A stretch of 64,000 nucleotides of DNA. Source: Geminicoccaceae bacterium (lineage in GTDB: Bacteria > Pseudomonadota > Alphaproteobacteria > Geminicoccales > Geminicoccaceae). Position numbers and translations under genes: made by a program. Location of the stretch: contig JANQNY010000076.1 in NCBI GenBank assembly GCA_028279345.1, positions 1-64,000 on the forward strand. Reading direction: 5' to 3'. The notes beneath the pieces are model-generated. The model was not told where the DNA came from, made no database searches, and was given only the letters and a program-made list of their open reading frames with translations. Of the stretch, positions 6,024 through 14,485 are shown piece by piece (the first letter of the stretch is position 1; every line of letters starts with the position of its first letter).

Positions 6024-8963
6024 ATGATCACGATCGCCGCAACGCCCAACTCTGCCTCCGTTGCCGCGGCGTCCTCGGCCGCCCGCACACGGTTCGGCAT
6101 CAAGGCGAAGCTCCTGCTCGCGTTCGCCGCGTTGGCCGGTCTGACGGCGGTTGCGAGCGCGGTCGCCTGGCTGGTGTTCGAGGACACGGGCCGCGCCGCG
6201 ACGCACCTGGCTCGCGAGAGCCTCCCGCGCATCGAGACTGCCCTGACCCTGGCTCAGACGAGCGGCGAGATCGCTGTCGCGGCACCGGCGTTGATGGCGG
6301 CGCGCTCGCAGGCGGAGCGCATCGGTGAGCAGGCGCGTCTGGCGTCGCATACGCGCGCCTTGGAGGCGTTGATCCAAGAGGTCGAAGCAACGCCCGGCTC
6401 CTTGCTCGTCTCGGAGCGGCTTTCGACGCTATTTCATAGCCTCGTCCTGCACCTCGCCGATCTCGACCAAGCGATCGAGCGCCGCCTGGACCTCCAGTCC
6501 GATCTGGCGGATCGGGTGGGCACGTTGGCGTCGGTGCACGCAAGGTTCCTTACGGCGATCGAACCGATCGTCGACGATGCCGTCTTCGACCTCGTCCTGC
6601 AGGGCGACGCGTTGACGGACGAAGGCGCAGAAGCGCTGACCACGCTGGTCGACGACGGTGTCGGTACCGTCGATCGGCTCTTGGCCCTCCAGGCTGAGGC
6701 CAATCTCGCATTGGCGCTCTTGGCAGAAGCGCTGCTCGTGGAGGACGTCGTTCGCCAACAGCCGATCGAGGAGGAGTTCGACGCTGCGGCGGCCGCGGCG
6801 GAGCGAAGCCTCGCTGGTTTGGGAGATCCGGTGGCGTTGCGTGGCGCACTGGCCGAGTTGCTCGCGTTCGGTCGTGGCAGTGACGGAGCTTTCAGCCGAC
6901 ATCGCCACCACCTGCACGAAGGCAACGACGAAGGATGGAAAACAGGGTTCGTCGAAGCGCTGAAGGCCGCACATGAGCGCCTGCTGCTCGTGCTCGTGCC
7001 GGAGATCGACGATGCCGCCTTCGACCTGGTGATGGCGACGGAGGACGTGACCGAGCAAAGTGCGGCGGCGGTCACGAAGCTCATCGACGCCGGCGCGCGG
7101 CTTCTCCAGCTCGTGCTGACCTTGCGCGCCGAGGTCAACCTGGCGGCCGGGCTGTTGGACCGAGCAGCGCTCGCGGGCGACGTAGTGGCACTGGAGCCCC
7201 TTTACGAGCGCTTCGAAGCGGCGATGCGGGAAATCGATCGTGTGCTCGTCGAGATCCCCGCGGAGGTCGAACTCGTTGACGTCCGCTCCGCGGTCGCGAT
7301 GCTCGGTGGGCTCGGGCGTGCCGAGGACGGGCTCTTCGCGCTCCGTCGCGGGGAACTCGAGGTCGGCGAGCGCGCCGAAGCGACGCTGGACGCGAGCCGG
7401 AACCTAGCCGTCGCGTTGGGTGACGAGGTGGCGACCATCGTGCGCGCGGCGCGCGATGAGAGCCATGCGGCCGCAGCGCGTTCGACAGACGCGATCCGGA
7501 CGGGCCAGTCGGCGATGGCCATCCTGTCGGCGGTGGGCGTGGTGGGCGCTGGGCTCGTGGTGCTGTTCTACGTGGGCCCCCGGGTCGTTCGCCCGATTGA
7601 AGACATCACCGAAGCCATGGCCGAACTCGCGGGCGGCGACACGACGATCGACATCCCTGGCCGCGATCGCGGTGACGAGCTGGGGCGCATGGCCCAGGCG
7701 CTCGGCGTCTTCCGCGACACAGCCATCGAGGTGCAGCGCTCCAACCTGCGTGAGATCGAGGCGGGGCGAAGGCGCTTGTCGCAGGCGATCGAGAGCATTT
7801 CTGAGGGCTTCTCGCTCTACGACGCCGACGACCGGCTGGTGGTCTGCAACAGCATGTACCGGACGCTGCTCTATCCGGAGATGGCCGACGAGATCGAGCC
7901 GGGGATGACGTTCGAGAGCGTAGTGCGCCGCGCGATAAAGCGCGGCTTCATCAAGGATGCGTTGGCGGATCCGGAGGGCTGGCTGGCGGAACGCCTCGCC
8001 CGCCACCGCCGACCCGGCGGCCCCAATCTCCAGCAACGCGGCGACGGCCGCTGGATCATGGTGAGTGAACGCAAGACCGACGACGGCAGCACCGTCGCTG
8101 TGTACTCGGACATTACCAACCTCAAGGAGCGCGAGCGCGAACTTTCTGAAAAATCGCTGGCGCTTGAACAACTTTCCAATCAGCTTGCGAAGTACCTGGA
8201 CCCTCAAGTCTTCGAGTCCATCTTTGTCGGCCGGCAAGAAGTCAATATTTCAAGTAAACGCAAGAAGCTTACCGTATTTTTTTCCGATGTTGAAGGTTTC
8301 ACAGAAATCTCGGATCGTATGGAGTCCGAGGATGTGACTCAGCTTCTCAATCACTACTTGACCGAGATGTCGGGCATCGCGCTGGCGCATGGGGCAACGA
8401 TCGACAAGTATGTCGGCGACGGCATCGTCATCTTCTTCGGTGATCCGGAGACCCGAGGGGTCAAGGAGGACGCGCTCGCCTGCGTGCGGATGGCTATCGC
8501 CATGCGCGACCGGATGCGCGAGCTCGAGGGCTATTGGCGCTCGTCGGGTGTCGCGCGCCCGCTGCGCAGTCGGATCGGCGTCAACACCGGCTTCTGCACG
8601 GTCGGCAATTTCGGCAGCGAGTCGCGCATGGACTACACGATCATCGGCAGCGGCGCGAACGTCGCGTCGCGGCTCGAGAGCGCAGCCGAGCCGGGGGAGA
8701 TCCTCATCTCCTACGAGACTTTCGCCCATGTGCGCGACGAGATCGCCTGCGAGGCGCGTGGCAACATCCCGGTGAAGGGCATCGCCTATCCCGTCGCCGT
8801 CTACCGGGTCATCGGCGTGGACGAGGGAGATGGTGCCATCGGCCGCATCCAGGAACGGCTTCCAGGACTCGACCTGAGCGTCGATGTCGCCGCGATGTCG
8901 GATGAGGAGCGGACCCGTGCTGCCCAGGTGCTGCGCGACGCATTGGGGCGCATCGGCGACTGA
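6024..8963 (+). CDS. Receptor adenylate cyclase: duplicated periplasmic sensor, HAMP, PAS and class III cyclase domains
   Basis: This 979-residue protein has one transmembrane helix at about 30-52, a helical periplasmic region of about 445 residues, a second helix at about 498-519, HAMP at 515-570 (RPIEDITEAMAELAGGD), a PAS-type domain at 583-700 and a class III cyclase domain from about 747. Metal-binding Asp755 (FFSDVEGF) and Asp799 (DKYVGDG), adenine-selecting Lys795 and the DYTIIG-x-GANVASR region (about 870-883) are all present, so it should make cAMP. The periplasmic region holds two related blocks of about 115 residues (about 180-294 and 327-444). It directly follows the binding-protein gene (15 bp). 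The DNA between the PAS and cyclase domains is unusually AT-rich for this genome. Confidence 0.93.
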   Translation: MITIAATPNSASVAAASSAARTRFGIKAKLLLAFAALAGLTAVASAVAWLVFEDTGRAATHLARESLPRIETALTLAQTSGEIAVAAPALMAARSQAERIGEQARLASHTRALEALIQEVEATPGSLLVSERLSTLFHSLVLHLADLDQAIERRLDLQSDLADRVGTLASVHARFLTAIEPIVDDAVFDLVLQGDALTDEGAEALTTLVDDGVGTVDRLLALQAEANLALALLAEALLVEDVVRQQPIEEEFDAAAAAAERSLAGLGDPVALRGALAELLAFGRGSDGAFSRHRHHLHEGNDEGWKTGFVEALKAAHERLLLVLVPEIDDAAFDLVMATEDVTEQSAAAVTKLIDAGARLLQLVLTLRAEVNLAAGLLDRAALAGDVVALEPLYERFEAAMREIDRVLVEIPAEVELVDVRSAVAMLGGLGRAEDGLFALRRGELEVGERAEATLDASRNLAVALGDEVATIVRAARDESHAAAARSTDAIRTGQSAMAILSAVGVVGAGLVVLFYVGPRVVRPIEDITEAMAELAGGDTTIDIPGRDRGDELGRMAQALGVFRDTAIEVQRSNLREIEAGRRRLSQAIESISEGFSLYDADDRLVVCNSMYRTLLYPEMADEIEPGMTFESVVRRAIKRGFIKDALADPEGWLAERLARHRRPGGPNLQQRGDGRWIMVSERKTDDGSTVAVYSDITNLKERERELSEKSLALEQLSNQLAKYLDPQVFESIFVGRQEVNISSKRKKLTVFFSDVEGFTEISDRMESEDVTQLLNHYLTEMSGIALAHGATIDKYVGDGIVIFFGDPETRGVKEDALACVRMAIAMRDRMRELEGYWRSSGVARPLRSRIGVNTGFCTVGNFGSESRMDYTIIGSGANVASRLESAAEPGEILISYETFAHVRDEIACEARGNIPVKGIAYPVAVYRVIGVDEGDGAIGRIQERLPGLDLSVDVAAMSDEERTRAAQVLRDALGRIGD
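6561..7356 (+). repeat. Internal tandem duplication in the cyclase sensor domain
   Basis: Two stretches of the periplasmic domain match: E-x-x-x-DDAVFDLVLQGDALTDEGAEALTTLVDDG (from residue 180) and E-I-DDAAFDLVMATEDVTEQSAAAVTKLIDAG (from residue 327). Both continue through LQAEANLALALL / LRAEVNLAAGLL and end with AFGRGSDGAF / GLGRAEDGLF. The copies are diverged at DNA level, so the duplication is old. The pattern suggests two stacked helical bundles, as in TorS-like sensor domains. Confidence 0.75.
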
Positions 8964-9005
8964 GGCCTCATGTGCCAATTGGCGGCGGCGCGCGGCGCGG
9001 AGGGC

Positions 9006-9821
9006 TCACGTCGGGTTGATCGAGCTCTGGGTCGGTGGTGCGGCGAAGATGTCGAGATGGCCGACGGTGAGCTGGCTGGTCCCCCGCCGGATGGCGTCCC
9101 AACGCTGGTCGAGCCAGCGGTCGAGCGGATCACGGTGGAAACCAGCATCGTGGAGCGCTGCCTCAACGCCCCTGAGATACGCCGCCTGAAACGACGGATC
9201 GCGAATTTCGCGCCAATCGCCTTGCCCCTTCACGACACGCCATTGCTGCCGGTGGAGGATGTCTTCCAGCATGCCGGGACCGCGTGTTCCCAGCGCGCCG
9301 CCGAAGCCTTTGTCGCCCGCCTGGTGCTGCGCGTAGGCAGCCAGCACGGCCGCATCGTCGGCGAGGTTCGGCTGCCACGCTACCCGGCCGTCGATGCTGC
9401 CGGTGACCAGCAACGCCGCCCCGGCCGCGTCGACGGCATCGACCAGCCGTTCCAGCCAAGCCGAGCTGACGAGGTCGATGAGTGCCGCGGCGGTAACGAG
9501 ATCGGCCCCGGCGAGGGCGCCGGTGAGCTCGGCGTGGCGTAGGTCGAGCAGCCGGCATTCGACGGCCGTGTCGCTCAGGTATTTGGCCGCCTCGGCCAGG
9601 AGGTCGGCGTCGTGGTCGATCAGTCGCCAACCGGACGCGGCTGGCACCTTTGCGCGCAGGAACCTGAGGTTCGAGCCGCGGCCGCAACCGAGATCAACGA
9701 TGAGCGGCGACGGCAGCCCGGCCATATGCGCCATAGTCGCGTCCGTCACCTCGGCCGCGCGCGCCGCATGGTCGAAGGGCTCGCGCAGCGCCAGCCAGTC
9801 GGCCGCGAAGCTCAAGCCCAC
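9006..9821 (-). CDS. Class I SAM-dependent methyltransferase
   Basis: About 271 residues from a GTG at 9821, which lies inside the 3' end of the glycosyltransferase gene (10-bp overlap); the longer frame upstream is only a shadow of that gene. A TTG six bases further in ([13 protein letters not shown]) is an alternative start. Motif I is clear (LIVDLGCGRGSNLRFL), followed by an acidic residue after the second strand (WRLIDHD) and the motif IV region (GADLVTAAALIDLVS). The N-terminal pattern AADWLALREPFDHAAR is typical of a family of small-molecule methyltransferases in alphaproteobacteria. It is the last gene of the dehydrogenase-PTPS-GT4-methyltransferase cluster and probably methylates the glycosylated product. 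Confidence 0.82.
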   Translation of the reverse strand: MGLSFAADWLALREPFDHAARAAEVTDATMAHMAGLPSPLIVDLGCGRGSNLRFLRAKVPAASGWRLIDHDADLLAEAAKYLSDTAVECRLLDLRHAELTGALAGADLVTAAALIDLVSSAWLERLVDAVDAAGAALLVTGSIDGRVAWQPNLADDAAVLAAYAQHQAGDKGFGGALGTRGPGMLEDILHRQQWRVVKGQGDWREIRDPSFQAAYLRGVEAALHDAGFHRDPLDRWLDQRWDAIRRGTSQLTVGHLDIFAAPPTQSSINPT

Positions 9822-10858
9822 CCGGTGATCTCCTCGACCGCGCCGGCGAACCGGCGCGCGGCAGTATCCCAGTCGTGCTGGCGCGTGCGCGCCTCGCGTG
9901 CGCCCTGCGCCAGCTGGCGCCGCTCCTGCGGCCGGTCGAGCAGGGCCGCCAGCGCGTGGGCGAGCCCGGTGACGTCGCCCGTGCCGACGAGCCTGGCAGC
10001 ACCCGCCGGCACCGTCACCGCGGTGGCTCCGCCGGCGGTGGCGACGATCGGCAGACCCGAGGCCACCGCCTCGGCGAACACCATGCCATAGCCCTCGTAG
10101 TGCGAGGCGAGCACGAACAGGTCGGCTTGGGCGTAGAGGCCGTCCAGGGTTCGCGACGCGACCGTGCCGTGAAGCTGGACCCGCTCGCCGAAGCTGCGCG
10201 CGAGCAAGCGCACCTCGGCCTCGTGCTCGGGGTCGAGGTCGGTTGCACCGACGCAAACGAGCCGCCAGTGGCGATCGCGGATACGATCGAGGGCAGCGAG
10301 CAGCACGTCGTGCCCCTTGCGCGGCACGTAGCTGCCGACACACAGGAGCATCGGCACGCCGCCGCTACCTCGGCTGAGCGGCCTGCGCGTCACGCCAGGC
10401 TCGACGATACGGATGCGTCGGGGCGGGACACCGTAGGCGTCGAGGCGACGGGCGACGAAGGGGCTCGTGACGATGACGCCGCGCGCCGCCGCCAGCGCCA
10501 GCATCTCACCGTCGCGCAGCTTCTCGGCCGTCTTCAGGTCGAGCCCCGTCTCGTCGGCGAGCGGGTGGTGGACGAGAGCGATGAGGCGCAGGCGGTCCTT
10601 GAAGTCGGGTGCCACATGCCCGAGCGCGCCGAAGGCGAGCCCGTCGATGACGATCGGTGTCTCGGGGTCGGCTGCCTCCAGCCAATGCCGCGTCGCCTCC
10701 AGCTCGGCAGCGCTGGGCGCCGGGAAGTCGCCCTGGAGCTCCACCAGGGCCACCATCCAGCCGAGGCGACGCAAACCGTCGGCTACGCGCCGGTCGTAGG
10801 CGTACCCCCCGGTCGCGAGGTCGAACGGTGCCGGTGCTGCGAGGACGAGGGCACTCAT
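9812..10858 (-). CDS. Glycosyltransferase family 4 (GT-B fold)
   Basis: About 348 residues. I chose the ATG at 10858 ([23 protein letters not shown]) because it overlaps the upstream gene's stop as ATGA and starts the usual glycine-rich N-terminal loop. The donor-binding half is recognisable: [16 protein letters not shown], then VQLHGTV and the [20 protein letters not shown] block with the E-x7-E motif of retaining GT4 enzymes. It overlaps the methyltransferase at its 3' end and the PTPS homologue at its 5' end, so the three are translationally coupled. The acceptor is unknown; the context suggests a soluble pterin-like or other small molecule rather than lipid or cell-wall glycan. Confidence 0.85.
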   Translation of the reverse strand: MSALVLAAPAPFDLATGGYAYDRRVADGLRRLGWMVALVELQGDFPAPSAAELEATRHWLEAADPETPIVIDGLAFGALGHVAPDFKDRLRLIALVHHPLADETGLDLKTAEKLRDGEMLALAAARGVIVTSPFVARRLDAYGVPPRRIRIVEPGVTRRPLSRGSGGVPMLLCVGSYVPRKGHDVLLAALDRIRDRHWRLVCVGATDLDPEHEAEVRLLARSFGERVQLHGTVASRTLDGLYAQADLFVLASHYEGYGMVFAEAVASGLPIVATAGGATAVTVPAGAARLVGTGDVTGLAHALAALLDRPQERRQLAQGAREARTRQHDWDTAARRFAGAVEEITGWA

Positions 10859-11262
10859 GAGCTGTCGAGCGCACCTTCGTAGCTCGCCCACGCGACGTGG
10901 CTCTCGTGCAGCGTGACCTTGAGGCCCGTGAGCCCGCCGGCATGGCGGCCGAGCTGGCCTTGAGCGACGCGCTCGGCGACGCGTTGGAAGATCACACCTG
11001 CTAGAAACTCGGTCGTCGTGTTGCGGCCAACGAAGGCGGGCTCCTCGTCGAGGTTCTTGAAGTTCAGCTCGCCGAGCACCGCCTTGAGGGTGGCCAACGC
11101 GGCGCCGATGTCGACCACGATGCCGTCATCGTCGAGCGCCGGCCGGCGAAACTCGACGTCCACATTGTAGGTGGCGCCGTGCAGCGCTTGCGCCGGTCCG
11201 AAGACCTCACCTTTAAAGCTGTGCGCGATCATGAAGTGATCGCGGACCGTGACGCTGTACAA
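10855..11262 (-). CDS. 6-pyruvoyl-tetrahydropterin synthase/QueD-family homologue with degenerate active site
   Basis: A 135-residue protein of normal length for the T-fold PTPS/QueD family (about 120-140). Family marks include H14 in MIAHSFKG, H28 in [19 protein letters not shown], and the C-terminal [13 protein letters not shown] with the pterin-anchoring Glu. However, the LHGH zinc motif reads LHGA (third ligand lost), the catalytic Cys preceding it is absent (PAQALHG) and the DH of the LDH-x-YLN motif reads NF. The protein therefore probably does not do canonical PTPS or QueD chemistry. It lies between a dehydrogenase (21 bp upstream) and a coupled glycosyltransferase. It may bind a pterin-like or other substrate with a new reaction. 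Confidence 0.8.
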   Translation of the reverse strand: MYSVTVRDHFMIAHSFKGEVFGPAQALHGATYNVDVEFRRPALDDDGIVVDIGAALATLKAVLGELNFKNLDEEPAFVGRNTTTEFLAGVIFQRVAERVAQGQLGRHAGGLTGLKVTLHESHVAWASYEGALDSS

Positions 11263-11283
11263 AGCGGTCCCCCATTCGTCTCG

Positions 11284-12243
11284 TTATCCGTAGTTGACGC
11301 GCGCGCAGAGCACGCGGCGTTGCCCGGCCGCCAGCTCCGCCATCAGCTCGGGCAACCCATCGAGGGGTACCACTGCGTCGACCAGCACGTCGAGCCGCGC
11401 GTCGTCGAGTAGGCCGAGCGCCGCCTGCAGCCGGTCGCGATGCGTGACGTGGTCGCGCTTCGCCGGCGCTATGGCCCCGACTTGTGAGCTAGCGATGGTG
11501 AGACGGCGGCTGTGGAAGGCCGCGCCGAGCGGCAGCGTCACCGGCCGGTCGCCATACCAGCTCAGCTCCAGCACGCGGCCCTCGAACGCCAGTCGTTCCA
11601 AGGCCCAGAGCAGGCCCGCCGGGTTACCGCTCGCATGGATGACGATCTCGAACGGACCGCCGGCCTGCGGTCCGGCTGCCGCCAGCCCGAGCGCCTCCGC
11701 CGCGCGACGCCGTGCTGCGTCGACGTCGATGCCGAGCACGGTATGCCCCTGCCGCTCACACAGATAGGCCACCAACAGCCCGACCACGCCGAGCCCAACC
11801 ACGGCGATGCGCACACCCGGCGCAGGTGCCGCGTCCCAGAGCGCGTTGAGCGCCGTCTCCATATTGGCCGCGAGCACGGCCCGCCGGTCCGGCACGGCAT
11901 CCGGCACGGCCACCACCATGGAGGCGGGCGCGATGAAGCGATCCTGGTGCGGGTGCAGGCAGAAGACCCGCCGTCCTAACCATGCGTCTGGCCCTGCTTC
12001 GACGACGCCCACGGCGGAATAACCGTACTTCACAGGTGCCGGAAAACGCCCCGCTTGCAGGGGTGCTCGCATGCGCTCGAACTCGCTCGGTGGCACCCGG
12101 CCCTCGAAGACCAGCCGTTCGGTGCCGGCACTGATGCCGCTCCCGATGGTCCTGACCACGACGTCGGACTCACCCGGCGGCGGCAGAGCCTCCTCGCGGA
12201 TCTCGCCTCGACCGGGCGCCACGACCCAGAACGCGCGCGCCAT
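11284..12243 (-). CDS. MDR-superfamily (zinc-type) alcohol dehydrogenase lacking the catalytic zinc Cys
   Basis: About 319 residues from ATG 12243 (MARAFWVVAPGRGEIREE); the open frame continues upstream but that part is not protein-like. A medium-chain dehydrogenase: catalytic-domain segment VKYGYSAVGVVEAG, then the Rossmann motif VVGLGVVGLLVAY. Where classical alcohol dehydrogenases have the catalytic zinc Cys (CGICGSD), this one has GSGISAGTE, and no structural-zinc Cys cluster is visible. The SGIS-x-GTE subgroup is known among bacterial dehydrogenases of unclear substrate. It is the first gene of the minus-strand cluster with the PTPS homologue, GT4 and methyltransferase. Confidence 0.83.
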   Translation of the reverse strand: MARAFWVVAPGRGEIREEALPPPGESDVVVRTIGSGISAGTERLVFEGRVPPSEFERMRAPLQAGRFPAPVKYGYSAVGVVEAGPDAWLGRRVFCLHPHQDRFIAPASMVVAVPDAVPDRRAVLAANMETALNALWDAAPAPGVRIAVVGLGVVGLLVAYLCERQGHTVLGIDVDAARRRAAEALGLAAAGPQAGGPFEIVIHASGNPAGLLWALERLAFEGRVLELSWYGDRPVTLPLGAAFHSRRLTIASSQVGAIAPAKRDHVTHRDRLQAALGLLDDARLDVLVDAVVPLDGLPELMAELAAGQRRVLCARVNYG

Positions 12244-12476
12244 CGTCACCGTCGCGCCCTTGACACCACAGCCGGCATGGCGCCGTGCTCGCGACATGTC
12301 GGTGAAGGTTCGACGATGATCTTGTCCTCCCAGGCGCCCGCCGTATTGCGGGCGATCCGCGCATTGCCGAGCGCGCTCGCCTTCTACCGGACACCGACGT
12401 GGGTCAAGCGTTCGCATGCCCGGGACCTAAGGCCATACCGTCGCGGGGTTTTGTCCTCTGCTGCTGGCGCGCGGCG

Positions 12477-13550
12477 ATGACACGCCTGACGACCATGCTC
12501 TCAGGTGCCGTCGCGGCGCCACCACCGCTTCCCCACCGCCCGCCCCGCCGTGATGGCGACATGCCGTGGGAAGAGGCGATCGATCGCCATCGCCATCGGG
12601 TCGCGACGGAGCTCGCCAAGCGGCGTGAGCCCTGGACCGCGGCGATGCTCCAGCTCGCTCTCGCGGAGGCCACGCAGCAGCTCGTGGAGTTGCAGGCGAC
12701 TGTGCTCGACTGCCTTGACGAGGGTGCGTTGGACGAGGACGCTAGCGTACGCGGCCTCGCCCGTTTGCTCGACGGCATCGAGCTGGAGACGGCCCTCGAG
12801 CGGCCACTCGAGTGGATCGCCGAAGCGGCACCGCCGCGCCTTGTCGAGCCGCCGCGCCTCCGCGATCCCCGAGCGCTCCGGCACCGCTGGGAACGTGCGC
12901 AGAGGGTCACGGCGAAACCCGTCAAGCTCTCCCTGCTCGGCCCGCGCAGCTTCGCCGGCATGGTCGACGACGCGCTCCACGGCACGGACGTCGATGCTGG
13001 TGCCGCAGCCGTTGCCGAGGCTCTCAACCCGGGCCTGCGCGCCCTCGGCGAGGCCGGCTGCCCGGCGGTCGAGCTGGTCGAGCCGGCTCTTCTCGCCGCG
13101 ACGCCGCGTGCGACGATGGCAGGGTTCGAGGCGGTTGCCCGTGCGCTCTACAAGGTCTCGAGTGAGACGCAGCGATGGCTACGGCTCGTGCCCGCGGACG
13201 CCATCGAGCCGTGGCTCGGCGCCCCTCCGCCGGCGCTAAACGTGGAGGCGATCGCTGACGTCCTGGAGGAGCTGCCCATCGATGGCGTGATCCTCACGCC
13301 TGAGGCCGCGCTCGCCGAGCCGGCCGTGCTCGAGCGTTGGCGCCGCTTGAAGCTCGGCCTCGTCGTCATCCCAGCGGACGCCAACACCAGCTTCCGCGCG
13401 GACGAAGCGCTAGGGGCGCTGGCGATCGCCAGCGCGCGGCTCCAGCCGGGGCGCCTGGCCGCCACCATCGACGGCGGCGGGGCTGCGGCACGCCTGCCCC
13501 TGCGGGAACGCCTTGGGCTCCTGGAAGGGTTGGAGAGCGCGATGCGCTGA
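12477..13550 (+). CDS. MetE/UROD-like TIM-barrel protein, possibly non-catalytic
   Basis: About 357 residues from ATG 12477; 26 further upstream codons are open but do not look like protein. The centre and C-terminal half resemble the cobalamin-independent methionine synthase C-terminal barrel: AKPVKLSLLGPRSFAGM (compare KPVK-x-LTGP) and GLRALGEAGCPAVELVEPALL (compare the AGCxxVQxDEPAL strand). The protein has only two Cys and no H-x-C, so the zinc/homocysteine site of MetE is missing. It is transcribed divergently from the dehydrogenase cluster, with 233 bp between them. It could be a folate- or pterin-binding member of that pathway, but the family assignment is tentative. Confidence 0.45.
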   Translation: MTRLTTMLSGAVAAPPPLPHRPPRRDGDMPWEEAIDRHRHRVATELAKRREPWTAAMLQLALAEATQQLVELQATVLDCLDEGALDEDASVRGLARLLDGIELETALERPLEWIAEAAPPRLVEPPRLRDPRALRHRWERAQRVTAKPVKLSLLGPRSFAGMVDDALHGTDVDAGAAAVAEALNPGLRALGEAGCPAVELVEPALLAATPRATMAGFEAVARALYKVSSETQRWLRLVPADAIEPWLGAPPPALNVEAIADVLEELPIDGVILTPEAALAEPAVLERWRRLKLGLVVIPADANTSFRADEALGALAIASARLQPGRLAATIDGGGAAARLPLRERLGLLEGLESAMR

Positions 13551-13769
13551 GGTCGGGTGGCGCGCGATCGACGTGACGAGGCTGACGGCTGCGCGCCGCG
13601 GCTTCGTCGATCTTTGCCCCGTCCGTGGCTTCCGCGGCGCGAACCTGGCACGTGGCCGAGCATGGCATCATGAGTACGTCAGCTCGAGCGCTGCAGTGAC
13701 GGTGCGCGCGCGCTTGACGATCGGCGTCCAGTCGATAGCCTCAAAAAGTTCAAGCGATGGAGATCTTGA

Positions 13770-14411
13770 ATGGCGAAATTGTTTAGTGCGGCGTTGGTTG
13801 CAGCGGCCGCTTGTTTACCTTTGACCGCCGATGCCGCGCCAAAACACCTATTCTATTGGGAGAAGGGGGCGAAGTTCAACTTTTGCACCAATTTTCGAGC
13901 AGGGCACGAAGCTGACGGCCGACCTCTTTACATTAGCCAAACAGTTCATGATACGAAAATCGGTCCCTATGATGCGTCTTATAGATGGCACCATGAAGTC
14001 GTCGGTGGTTGGGAACCGGTGTATCACTCGATACCGAAGCCTCGAGCTTGGCACTTAGGCAAGGCGGGCGCCCATTTGAAGGACGGAATGACGTATTCCT
14101 ACGGCGGACGAGAGTACAACGTGAAACGAGGAGCGGTCGAAGGACGGCAGTACGGGCACGACGTATTCTGCTTGACGCACGAAGGCCTGAACCATCGGCA
14201 TAAGTTTCACTGGGTGAGCGCCTTCGGCGGTATGGTGCCTGAGGGCGCGATATCGGGCTATAACCGCCACGAAGAGCAGAAGATCTGCCGCGCCAAATGG
14301 TCTGGCGGTCTCCATCCGGGCAAATTGCTGCCCAATCAAGCTTGTCTCATCGGCTATGGCGGAAGCGAAGAGACGGTGGAGGACTACGAGGTCTTGGTTT
14401 TCAGACCATAG
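13770..14411 (+). CDS. Secreted DM9-repeat (DUF3421) protein
   Basis: A 213-residue protein with a Sec signal peptide (cleavage after residue 22, TADA|A). Residues 147-213 match the DM9 repeat: HWVSAFGGMVPEGAISGY, then CRAKWSGGLHPGKL, ACLIGYGGSEETVEDYEVL. A weaker copy begins around 38-60 (AGHEADGRPLYISQ). DM9 proteins are known mostly from animals, where some are mannose-binding lectins or pattern-recognition proteins; bacterial members are sporadic. The ATG has a Shine-Dalgarno (TGGAG, 8 bases upstream). Its base composition and codons (many AT-ending) differ sharply from the neighbours, which suggests horizontal acquisition. A sugar-binding extracellular role is plausible but unproven. Confidence 0.78.
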   Translation: MAKLFSAALVAAAACLPLTADAAPKHLFYWEKGAKFNFCTNFRAGHEADGRPLYISQTVHDTKIGPYDASYRWHHEVVGGWEPVYHSIPKPRAWHLGKAGAHLKDGMTYSYGGREYNVKRGAVEGRQYGHDVFCLTHEGLNHRHKFHWVSAFGGMVPEGAISGYNRHEEQKICRAKWSGGLHPGKLLPNQACLIGYGGSEETVEDYEVLVFRP

Positions 14412-14485
14412 TCTGTTTTGACGCGCGTTGTTGTCGCTCCGGCCAGCCGCTTAGCCTGCCCACGACGGAACCGTCGACGGAGCGC

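Noticed and set aside
9822..10343. N-terminal extension of the methyltransferase frame
   Set aside because: Arg-rich, non-protein-like shadow of the glycosyltransferase gene.
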